A stretch of DNA of 64,000 nt from contig CALOFP010000002.1 in NCBI GenBank assembly GCA_942492635.1, forward strand, positions 806,001 through 870,000. The letters are read 5' to 3'. Positions within the stretch are counted from its first letter, which is position 1; each line of letters begins with the position of its first letter. A model generated the notes under the pieces. That model was not told where the DNA came from, did not search any database, and saw only the letters and a list, made by a program, of their open reading frames with translations. This document shows positions 51,998 through 60,064 of the stretch, piece by piece. Made by a program: the position numbers and the translations under genes. This DNA is from CALOFP01 sp942492635 (GTDB taxonomy: Bacteria; UBP6; UBA1177; CALOFP01).

Positions 51998-52891
51998 ATG
52001 ACCGAAAGAGATGTTCTCGGAGAGGTTGTCGAAGAGTTGTGCAGAGAAGAGTCGTACAGACTTGTTGTTCATTTCGACAGAAATTTTACTCCGATGCCTT
52101 CGACGGAGGCGCTTTCCGAGATTATGGATCTTCTTCGCGCAGTCATTTTTCCCGGCTACTTTCTGGATTCCGATGTAACGAAGAAGAACATTACCTACCA
52201 TACGGGAGCGAAGCTTGACCGAGCGTTTACGATGCTTGTGGAGGAGATAAAAAAGGGGCTCTGTTACTCCTGTGCCTTCGAAGAGGAAAAAGAGTGCAGC
52301 GAATGCGGACGACAGGCCAGGGATATAGCGCTTGCATTCATTGAAAGAATTCCCGAAATACGAAGAATGCTTTCACTGGATGTGGTCGCGGCATTCGAGG
52401 GTGATCCGGCAGCAAAAAGCCATGGAGAAACCATATTCTGTTATCCCAGCATAAGAATGATGACCTGCTTCCGAATCGCCCACGAGCTAAATACACTCCA
52501 GGTTCCCCTCATTCCGAGAATGATTACGGAGATGGGTCACTCGGAGACAGGCATCGACATTCATCCTCAGGCTACGATAGGCGAGAAGTTTTTCATGGAT
52601 CACGGAACAGGAATCGTAATCGGCGGAACCTGTATTATCGGAAACAATGTCAAGGTGTACCAGAACGTTACCCTGGGTGCACTCAGCTTTCCTCTTGATG
52701 AGGATGGAAATCCCATCAAGGGAATTCCACGCCATCCCATTGTCGAGGACAATGTGGTAATATATTCCGGCGCCACCGTTCTGGGCAGGATCACAATAGG
52801 AAAGAACTCCATGATCGGCGGTAATGTCTGGCTCACAAGAAGTGTTCCCGAAGGCTCAAAGGTGCTTCGAGGAAGGGAGGGAGATGTATGA
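51998..52891 (+). CDS. cysE: Serine O-acetyltransferase
   Basis: 297 residues. A helical N-terminal domain (~1-180, with a Cys-rich CYSCAFEEEKECSECGRQ segment at ~88-106) precedes a left-handed beta-helix of hexapeptide repeats (GIDIHPQATIGEKFFMDHGTG, IGGTCIIGNNVKVYQNVTLG, VIYSGATVLGRITIG). The catalytic His is in MDHGTG. It makes O-acetylserine for cysteine synthesis and is of the longer EpsC-like type. ATG 51998 is chosen from GAGGGGG; a frame from 51947 is longer. Overlaps cysK by four bases. Confidence 0.93.
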   Translation: MTERDVLGEVVEELCREESYRLVVHFDRNFTPMPSTEALSEIMDLLRAVIFPGYFLDSDVTKKNITYHTGAKLDRAFTMLVEEIKKGLCYSCAFEEEKECSECGRQARDIALAFIERIPEIRRMLSLDVVAAFEGDPAAKSHGETIFCYPSIRMMTCFRIAHELNTLQVPLIPRMITEMGHSETGIDIHPQATIGEKFFMDHGTGIVIGGTCIIGNNVKVYQNVTLGALSFPLDEDGNPIKGIPRHPIVEDNVVIYSGATVLGRITIGKNSMIGGNVWLTRSVPEGSKVLRGREGDV

Positions 52892-53784
52892 TTGCTGGAA
52901 AGATAACAGAACTTGTCGGCAAAACCCCGATGATCAGGCTTGAAAGTTTTTCAAAAAATATTTCGGCGAAGCTGGAGTTTTTCAATCCCTGCTCCTGTGT
53001 TAAGGAGCGTATCGCCCTCGGAATGGTAATTGATGCCGAAGATCGTGGCATTCTAAAAAAGGGAATGACGATAGTGGAACCCACCAGCGGGAATACCGGC
53101 ATCGGTCTGGCCATGGTAGCAGCTGCGAGAGGGTACAAAATTATTCTCACAATGCCCGAGACCATGAGTGTGGAAAGGCGCAAACTGTTGAGTCATCTCG
53201 GAGCTGAAATTGTCCTGACTCCCGGCGAAAAAGGAATGAACGGTGCAGTTGAAAAGTGCAGGGAGCTGGTGAATTCCTCTTCCGATTTTTTAACGATGGA
53301 CCAGTTCGGAAACATGGCCAATCCCGAAACTCACTACAGGACAACGGGACCTGAAATATGGAAGGATAGTGATGGGAAAATCGATATTTTCGTTGCGGGA
53401 GTGGGCACAGGGGGAACAATCACAGGCGTGGGTAAGTATCTAAAGGAAAAGAATCCGAAAATCAAGATAGTTGCGGTTGAACCAGCCGAATCCCCGGTGC
53501 TTTCAGGCGGTGATCCAGGCCCCCACAGAATTCAGGGAATAGGTGCCGGTTTTGTTCCGTCTATCCTCAATCAGGATATCATAGATCAGGTTGTAACGGT
53601 CACTTCCGATGAGGCGATCAATTTCACCAGGGAGCTACCTATCATGGAGGGCGTCGCAGCCGGAATCTCCTCAGGTGCAAACCTCGGGGCTGCTCTGAAA
53701 ATTTCCAAGATGGAAGAAAACCGAGGAAAAGAGATAGTCACGCTATTTCCCGACACCCTTGAAAGGTACCTTTCGGTACTTTAG
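52888..53784 (+). CDS. cysK: Cysteine synthase (O-acetylserine sulfhydrylase)
   Basis: 298 residues, a fold type II PLP enzyme. The Schiff-base lysine is in SCVKERIALGM at ~residue 39; PTSGNTGIGLAM binds substrate; GVGTGGTITGVGKYLKEK binds the PLP phosphate; the C-terminal GISSGANLGAALK is typical. The segment before the lysine reads NPCSCVKER rather than the common NPxxSVKDR. Acts on the O-acetylserine made by CysE, with which it is translationally coupled. Confidence 0.94.
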   Translation: MIAGKITELVGKTPMIRLESFSKNISAKLEFFNPCSCVKERIALGMVIDAEDRGILKKGMTIVEPTSGNTGIGLAMVAAARGYKIILTMPETMSVERRKLLSHLGAEIVLTPGEKGMNGAVEKCRELVNSSSDFLTMDQFGNMANPETHYRTTGPEIWKDSDGKIDIFVAGVGTGGTITGVGKYLKEKNPKIKIVAVEPAESPVLSGGDPGPHRIQGIGAGFVPSILNQDIIDQVVTVTSDEAINFTRELPIMEGVAAGISSGANLGAALKISKMEENRGKEIVTLFPDTLERYLSVL

Positions 53785-53861
53785 ATCTTCTTCCAGACCT
53801 GTAAAAATTTTTTTTCAATCCAGATCAGCAGCTGATTTTATCATAAAAAAATCGAGACCGT

Positions 53862-54010
53862 CTTAGCCTTCAGAATGCTTCGAAAACAAAGATCCAGGCA
53901 GTTCCGGATGTTGAAATCATTTGAAAATAGATAACGAGTTGATTTTAGTCTTTGAAATCCCGAAAAACAAATATCGAGGTGGTAGCATCGGCTAAAATCG
54001 TCAGAAAAAA
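53862..54010. repeat. Imperfect tandem repeat, two ~80-base units
   Basis: Unit 1 starts near 53862 and unit 2 near 53944; by eye they agree at about 60-65% of positions. On the minus strand both read as Y-F/L-F-S-D/N-D-F followed by LD-I/L-CF, giving a possible 62-residue frame (53841-54029) with an internal repeat of about 27 residues. No ribosome site was found. Confidence 0.4.
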
Positions 54011-54574
54011 AATATGTAGTTAATTTCACTCGCTGATTCTTACAAAATTAAAATAATTTGAAGGAAATGAAGGATCTTGAGGATGTTTGAAATTAACGAC
54101 GGGGTCAATTGCGAAATGTAAGAATCACATGAGAATAGAAATTAGATAGAAATTAGATTTCTTCCCACTATTCTATTATTTGTATTTCAAAAACTGATTC
54201 GAAACAATTCGGTTTGCTTTTTTGGGAGAAAGACTGACTGTTTTGATTATCTTAGCTTTGTTTCAAAAAGAGAGGCTGCATGTACGTGTGGATACGTCGC
54301 TGCGGACTCTTGAGGGTGCATTGTTTTGACAGGTTTTGATCGAGTTAAAGACTCTTGAATGAAGAGTAGAAATACTGCATGGTCCGGTTGTGTTAACAAT
54401 GATCTTTGATATTGATTTGAGATAACAGGGGATGTCTGGTTTTTTGTGGCGAGTTGGAACAGAAGATTCTTCAGCGGAGATAGATGTTTGAATGAGTTTT
54501 GCAACACATGCGTCGAATAGTTAAATGCTTCATGCGAAATAAAAATCGACATGTCGAACAGCGGTAAAAAATAA

Positions 54575-54603
54575 TTGACTAAAAAAAATCGATAAGATAG
54601 ATT
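54575..54603 (+). promoter_or_regulatory. Promoter of the large Cys-rich lipoprotein gene
   Basis: TTGACT (54575-54580), 17 bases, TAGATT (54598-54603). The palindrome TCGACATGTCGA lies 17 bases upstream of the -35 and may be a regulator site. Confidence 0.45.
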
Positions 54604-54675
54604 TGAATGATCGACTTTTGATTAACTATCGGTTTGGACTCATATATTTTTATTAACCCGTAAAGGGAGGTGGGG

Positions 54676-57600
54676 ATGAAAAAAAGCATTTTACCTGCAT
54701 TGTCAGCGATGTTTCTCGCGCTGTTTTTGTTTATCGGATGTGATGACAACAGCAAGACAAAATCAAATGGATTGGGGGAGCAGAGCGACACAGATCTGGA
54801 TCTTGGGGATGATGAGGATCAGAGCGGAACATTGCCTGGTAAAGATGGTGATAAACCACAAAACGATGATGAATCTGGGAGTGATGATGATCTGAAGAAT
54901 GACGATGGAAATGATCAGAAACCGGATGACGATATCGGCGGTTCCACTTCAGATAAGTGTACCCCGATTACCGTGACCGGCATTTTTCCTTCGGGAGGCT
55001 GGACAAAAATTAACGGCGGCGACTGGCCCAAAGAAGAGGGAAACTGGGGATCAAAGGCGGTTCAGGTTTATCGCTTCGAGTTTACGCCGGCGCTGGGAAC
55101 GGATACTCCCGATTATCTCTACCTCGAGTTTTACGGAGAGTATGACACATCGAACACTTCTCTCTCGTTCGACATAGAGGGCAAAAATTCAAAGTATGCA
55201 ACATGTGAAGAGTGTGTTCTTCTTTTTGAAGATACGAATGAGGGCCTTGTTGAGCATATCTACATGGCACGTTCCGGAAAAATTATTCTGGAAAATGGTG
55301 CCAAACTTGGGAAGGGAGAGTCTAAAGGTCGTCTTGAAAATGTTGTTCTTGTCGACTCGAAAGATTCAAGCGACGATGCCAAATGTTTTAAGGTCAACTA
55401 CTCATGGAATAACGTCTGCGAACCTGATTGCGAAGGGAAGGTATGCGGTGACGACGGTTGCGGCGGCGTTTGCGGAACATGTGAAGACGGTAAAGTTTGT
55501 TCCGAGGACCAATCGGCATGCGAGGAGATAATCTGTAAGAAGGTTGAAGTTGAAGGAATTAAACCGGAAAAGCTCGATCAATATGGCGGTTTCGCATACT
55601 CGGGAAAGGTTAAGGGAACTGTGGGAACGGACCTTCCGGACTCTTTGGGACTCTACTTCTACGGAGACTACTCAACGCTTCCGGCTGTTTACGATCTTTC
55701 GGACAGTGAACATTCCGCCTTCAAGACATGTAAAGAGTGTGTCTACCTGTACATGGATGTTAAAGAAACGGATAGCGCTACGACAATCTCAAAAATGTTC
55801 TTTCAGGATTCCGGAACCATGAAGGTTGAAGAAGCTGTTGTGGACAATATGAATGGAATGACCTCAAAGTCAAGGGGATCGGTTTCTCTTCTCAGACTTG
55901 TCGAAGTTGATGAGGACAGTAAGCCGATTGCCGGGGGTGAGTGTGTCGAGATAGAAAAATTTTCATGGGATACCACTGCGGTTCAGTTGGCGGACCAGTG
56001 CCAGACAGATTCCGACTGTCCAGAGAGCGGTATGCCCGACAGAGAGTACAAGTGCTTGACGACACAGGTTCCTAAGGTTTGCAGGCTTGTAAAAAAGGAG
56101 GCTCCGGTTGAGAGTGCTCTTGTCATAAGTGAGTATATTCATGCAACCGCCATGAAATCACGAGCAATTGAGATAATGAATGTTGGTACGGAAAATGTGG
56201 ATTTATCTCTTTTCAAGCTGGTTCATCATAACAACGGTACGGAAAAGAAGTATGAACTGATCCTGAGTGATTGCGGTGATAAAAATGAACTTCTGCCGAA
56301 TGGACTTATGGTTATTTCCAATGCTTCCGATGCACCTGAAGAGATCCGTAGCGTATCGAGCTGTGTAAAGGCAACATTAACAATGTTCGGCGGTGATGAT
56401 ACAGTGGGTCTCTTTAAGAAAGTGGGTGACGATTGGAAAAAAGTAGATTCCGTAGGCAAATTTGGGGAGAAACCCGCTGGTGATGGCTGGGATGTTGCAG
56501 GTGTAACCAATGCAACTAAACTGCATACCCTTCTCCGTAAAGACAGCGTCAAAATCGCCGAATCAAAATGGGATGTTTCCGCAGGAACAGATACAGAAAG
56601 TTCTCAGTGGATCGTTATTCCGGCATTCAGCGAAACAGGTGAGAATCCATACCTCGGAAATATCGGAAAACCGACATCGGACTACACTCCGTCAAATAAT
56701 CCTTGTAAGGATGTAACCTGCGGCGGTCACGGAACCTGCAAGGTTGAAAACAACGTGGCAGCGTGTGACTGTGACGCGCCTTATCATTCCAACGGTCTTG
56801 ACTGCGTAGAGCCTGCATGTGTAGCAACATGCGGCGGATTGGATGCCGTTTCGACATGTTCTGATATTGCGGGGACATGTAACTGCAAGGACGGTTATGA
56901 AAATGACGGCGATATGTTCAGCCCATGTGTAAAAAAGGCGGATTGCAGTGCCTGCGGAACTACAGAGGCTGTAAAAAGCTGTCAGGAGTCATCTTTTTCT
57001 CCGACAGGAATATTATGCACATGCAATGAAGGGTACAAGAATGAGACCGGAGGAGACGAATCACCTTGTGTAAAAGACAACAACGCTCCTGATTGCAGTG
57101 CCTGTGGAGCGGAAGAGGCTGTAAAGGAATGTTCAGAATGGTTTGGTTCCCTTGTATGCCAATGTAACGATGGCTACAAGAACGAGACCGGAGACAACGA
57201 CTCTCCCTGTGTTCTTGACTGCAGCAAATGTGGTGCAACAGAGGCTGTGAAGGAGTGTTTCTTATCTTTCGGTGCCCTAATTTGCAGTTGTAACGACGGT
57301 TTTGAAAATGAAACCGAAAACAACGACAGTATGTGCATACCTTCGGATCCATGCAAAGATGTAACCTGTGGAGGTCACGGAACCTGCAAGGTTGAAAACA
57401 ACGCGGCAGTGTGTGACTGTGACGCTCCCTACCATTCCGAAGGTCTCAACTGCATCGAGCCGGCATGTGTAGCAACATGCGGCGGATCTGATGCCGTATC
57501 GGCATGCTCGGATATTGCGGGAACATGTAACTGCAAGGACGGTTATGAAAATGACGGCGATATGTTCAGCCCATGTGTAAAAAAGGCGGATTGCAGTGCC

Positions 57601-57732
57601 TGCGGAACTACAGAGGCTGTAAAAAGCTGTCAGGAGTCATCTTTTTCTCCGACAGGGATCTTCTGCACATGTAATGAAGGTTACAAGAATGAGTCGGGAG
57701 GGGATGAGTCTCCGTGTGTACCCGTAAAGTAA
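54676..57732 (+). CDS. Large lipoprotein with acidic stalk, lamin-tail-like domain and Cys-rich EGF-like repeats
   Basis: 1018 residues. A signal peptide with lipobox FIGC is followed by an acidic stalk to ~residue 90. Then come two related beta-rich units (~95-250 and ~290-435), separated by a CEGKVCGDDGCGGVCGTC cysteine segment. A lamin-tail-type domain follows (~475-660: LVISEYIHATAMKSRAIEIMN). Residues ~675-1018 are Cys-rich EGF-like repeats, including two near-identical blocks. Likely an exposed adhesion or binding protein. ATG 54676 has GGGAGG upstream; a GTG at 54670 overlaps that site. Confidence 0.83.
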   Translation: MKKSILPALSAMFLALFLFIGCDDNSKTKSNGLGEQSDTDLDLGDDEDQSGTLPGKDGDKPQNDDESGSDDDLKNDDGNDQKPDDDIGGSTSDKCTPITVTGIFPSGGWTKINGGDWPKEEGNWGSKAVQVYRFEFTPALGTDTPDYLYLEFYGEYDTSNTSLSFDIEGKNSKYATCEECVLLFEDTNEGLVEHIYMARSGKIILENGAKLGKGESKGRLENVVLVDSKDSSDDAKCFKVNYSWNNVCEPDCEGKVCGDDGCGGVCGTCEDGKVCSEDQSACEEIICKKVEVEGIKPEKLDQYGGFAYSGKVKGTVGTDLPDSLGLYFYGDYSTLPAVYDLSDSEHSAFKTCKECVYLYMDVKETDSATTISKMFFQDSGTMKVEEAVVDNMNGMTSKSRGSVSLLRLVEVDEDSKPIAGGECVEIEKFSWDTTAVQLADQCQTDSDCPESGMPDREYKCLTTQVPKVCRLVKKEAPVESALVISEYIHATAMKSRAIEIMNVGTENVDLSLFKLVHHNNGTEKKYELILSDCGDKNELLPNGLMVISNASDAPEEIRSVSSCVKATLTMFGGDDTVGLFKKVGDDWKKVDSVGKFGEKPAGDGWDVAGVTNATKLHTLLRKDSVKIAESKWDVSAGTDTESSQWIVIPAFSETGENPYLGNIGKPTSDYTPSNNPCKDVTCGGHGTCKVENNVAACDCDAPYHSNGLDCVEPACVATCGGLDAVSTCSDIAGTCNCKDGYENDGDMFSPCVKKADCSACGTTEAVKSCQESSFSPTGILCTCNEGYKNETGGDESPCVKDNNAPDCSACGAEEAVKECSEWFGSLVCQCNDGYKNETGDNDSPCVLDCSKCGATEAVKECFLSFGALICSCNDGFENETENNDSMCIPSDPCKDVTCGGHGTCKVENNAAVCDCDAPYHSEGLNCIEPACVATCGGSDAVSACSDIAGTCNCKDGYENDGDMFSPCVKKADCSACGTTEAVKSCQESSFSPTGIFCTCNEGYKNESGGDESPCVPVK
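56701..57725 (+). repeat. Internal duplication in the Cys-rich lipoprotein gene
   Basis: The segments beginning near 56701 and 57349 repeat at an offset of 648 bases. Within them 56875-57008 and 57523-57656 are identical over 134 bases, including synonymous positions. The encoded block starts CKDVTCGGHGTC and ends near GYKNE. Confidence 0.85.
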
Positions 57733-57858
57733 ATTCCTGAAATCTGATTGTTTCACGGCTCCCTCTTAAATATTTAAGAATGTCGATACTGTCTGTTTTT
57801 TGAAGTCTTCAAAGAATCGATTTACCCAATTATCTGTCATTTGAGAAAATGACCGGTT

Positions 57859-59874
57859 CTAAAACTCCTCGAAGTCACCCATATCGGGTTCCTCATCCTT
57901 CGGTGCGAATGAAGGTGCCGGTTCCTTTTTAACTGGAGTTTTCGGTGCCGGAGGTGTTCTGCGTTCGGATGTTTTCATCGATCCGAAGGAGGATTCTCGG
58001 ACTCGGAACTGTTCAACTTCAGCCATGAGTGCTTCGGCAACTCTCTTGAGCTCCTCGGCGGAAGATGCCAGCTGTTCCACGAGAGCCGCATTTCGCTGTG
58101 TCACCTCGTCCATCTGCGTTACAGCCATATTTATCTGTTGAATTCCGCTTGCCTGTTCCCTGCTTTTCTGCTCAATTTCGGCTACCGACCCGCTGGCGTT
58201 CTGTATGTTGTCGACAACCTTCATTAGAACGTCGATGGTTCTGTGGGAGAGATTGTTCGCATCACGGATATTCGTTTCATTCCGTTCGACAAGTTCCCTT
58301 ATCTCAGATGATGCTTCGGCACTTCTTGCAGCAAGACTTCTGACTTCTCCGGCCACAACGGCAAACCCTTTTCCCTCCTCTCCTGCTCTTGCAGCCTCGA
58401 CGGCAGCGTTGAGAGCCAGAAGGTTTGTCTGGAACGCTATGTCGTTGACGACGGTTACGATTTCCTGGATTCTCTCTCCCGAAGTTTTTACTGTCTCCAT
58501 CGCTTTTGACATTTCCCCCAGCATTCCGGATCCGTTTTCCGCATTTTTCGCTGTGTTTGATACTGATGAGGCTGTGGCTGCTGAAGTTTCCGCGGAGTCT
58601 GTAATGGAACTTGTAATCTGTTCAACGCTGGCAGCAGTCTCTTCAAGCGACGATGCCATCTGTTGAGTGGAACTGGAAAGGTCGTTGTTACCGCTGGAAA
58701 CTTCGCCTGAGGAGTTAAGAACCTTTTCGGCTGAATCACGGATGGAAATGATGAGGTTTTCTATCTTTTCAATGAATATGTTGAAATACTCCGCAAGATC
58801 CATCAGTTCGTCCGAACCCTGAAATTGAACTCGGACGGTGAGGTCACCTTCGCCTTCGGCAATATCTCGAAATATATCCGTTATTTTATTGATTCTTCCG
58901 GAAATCGTGTTGGCGAGAAAAATTCCCAGAAGAAGAAAGATTATTGTAAGAACTATGGCGACAGTAGTCACCATCCCGATAAGTTTTCGAACTTCGGCAA
59001 AAACTTCATCTTCTTCAATAAATCCTACATATTTCATTCCCGATTCGGTTGTTCTCAGGTAGGCCAGAAACTTTTTCCCGTCCATTGTGATGTCGAAACT
59101 TCCGTCTTTTCTGCCTGCAATGGATCGAAGCTCTTTGTCATCCACCTCTCCGATTTTCTTGAAAACAAACTGCTTGTGTCTCGGGTCGGCAACAATCATA
59201 CCTGTTTTGGAAATGAGCATCACGTAGCCTGTTTCTCCAAGCTTTATGTTGTCGATCATTTCTGTTATTGCGATGAGATTTACAGAAAAACCTACGGCAC
59301 CGAGGAATGTTCCGTCAGTTCCTTTGACAGCCCTTGTGACCGAGATTATCGGTTGTCCTGTCGCGGAGCGAAACGGTTCCGTCATGTGAACACTTTCATG
59401 CTCTGCTGCAGATAATTTATACCACCCTCTCACTCTCGGATCGTAGGCTACAGGCATCTTCGCGACCACCGAGCTGACGAAGCCGCCGTGAATCGTACCC
59501 ACATAAACTTTTCCGATGTTGGGATTGTTGTCGTGGATAAGTTTGAAAAGTTTTGCCATTTCCGACTCTTTGCCCTCCTTCGCGAAGGAGTCGATGGCTA
59601 TTTTTTCTGTGGAGGCTGTATAGTTGGCTAGGGTTTCATCAACCTCCTTGAGTAGAGAGTGGTTGCTCAGGGTTTTGACCAGGTTCCCGATTTCGGTGAA
59701 AAAAGTTGAGACAGAATGGTTTATGTGGGTTAGCTGTTCCCCTGTGGATTCCTCGAAAGAGTGGCGTGAGTAATCGGAAACCACCGATCTGAGGATCAGT
59801 GATATGACGGTGATCGGTACAATTACGGTAAACATGAAGGCGATGGCAAGTTTCTTCTTAATCGTCCACTTCAT
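57859..59874 (-). CDS. Methyl-accepting chemotaxis protein
   Basis: A 671-residue chemoreceptor: TM1 at ~9-29; a periplasmic double-Cache sensor (~35-275) with PRVRGWYKLS and KLGETGYVMLISKTGMIVADP; TM2 at ~285-310; HAMP (GRINKITDIFRDIAEGEGDLTVRV); and a signalling domain with the hairpin tip IAFQTNLLALNAAVEAARAGE. The C-terminus ends EPDMGDFEEF, which may dock adaptation enzymes. ATG 59874 follows GGAGG; a TTG four codons upstream is rejected. It is one of three tandem paralogues. Confidence 0.95.
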   Translation of the reverse strand: MKWTIKKKLAIAFMFTVIVPITVISLILRSVVSDYSRHSFEESTGEQLTHINHSVSTFFTEIGNLVKTLSNHSLLKEVDETLANYTASTEKIAIDSFAKEGKESEMAKLFKLIHDNNPNIGKVYVGTIHGGFVSSVVAKMPVAYDPRVRGWYKLSAAEHESVHMTEPFRSATGQPIISVTRAVKGTDGTFLGAVGFSVNLIAITEMIDNIKLGETGYVMLISKTGMIVADPRHKQFVFKKIGEVDDKELRSIAGRKDGSFDITMDGKKFLAYLRTTESGMKYVGFIEEDEVFAEVRKLIGMVTTVAIVLTIIFLLLGIFLANTISGRINKITDIFRDIAEGEGDLTVRVQFQGSDELMDLAEYFNIFIEKIENLIISIRDSAEKVLNSSGEVSSGNNDLSSSTQQMASSLEETAASVEQITSSITDSAETSAATASSVSNTAKNAENGSGMLGEMSKAMETVKTSGERIQEIVTVVNDIAFQTNLLALNAAVEAARAGEEGKGFAVVAGEVRSLAARSAEASSEIRELVERNETNIRDANNLSHRTIDVLMKVVDNIQNASGSVAEIEQKSREQASGIQQINMAVTQMDEVTQRNAALVEQLASSAEELKRVAEALMAEVEQFRVRESSFGSMKTSERRTPPAPKTPVKKEPAPSFAPKDEEPDMGDFEEF

Positions 59875-59917
59875 TGTTTCCTCCAATGAAATAATTATGA
59901 AAATGTGAGTACTGATA

Positions 59918-59947
59918 ATGTTATTAAATGTTATAGATAACTGTCAA
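59918..59947 (-). promoter_or_regulatory. Candidate promoter of the chemoreceptor gene at 59874
   Basis: On the minus strand a perfect TTGACA (59947-59942), 18 bases, TAACAT (59923-59918). It lies in the gap between two receptor genes, so each may be transcribed separately. Confidence 0.4.
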
Positions 59948-60064
59948 TTGAACATATTTGAGCGAATGTTTTCTGGAGTTTATGAAAGAGCTGATTTTGT
60001 TTTCCGGGATTTGGGAATCAGAATCTGTTGTTGTTGGGATTTTGCAGAAAAAACAATCTGTTGT

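Larger units (their letters stand above)
53785..54675. other. Long AT-rich intergenic region
   Basis: 891 bases. Contains an imperfect tandem repeat (53862-54010), a short direct repeat of TAGAAATTAGA near 54135-54155, a perfect palindrome TCGACATGTCGA (54546-54557) and a promoter at 54575-54603. A 101-codon minus-strand frame at 54247-54552 has no supporting features. Confidence 0.5.

Noticed and set aside
54247..54552. A 101-codon minus-strand frame in the intergenic region before the large lipoprotein
   Set aside because: No ribosome site, no domain and a composition expected of AT-rich noncoding DNA. Kept only as a remark.
56701..57725. Repeat array as CRISPR
   Set aside because: The repeats are long, in frame, and encode Cys-rich protein modules; there are no short direct repeats with unique spacers.
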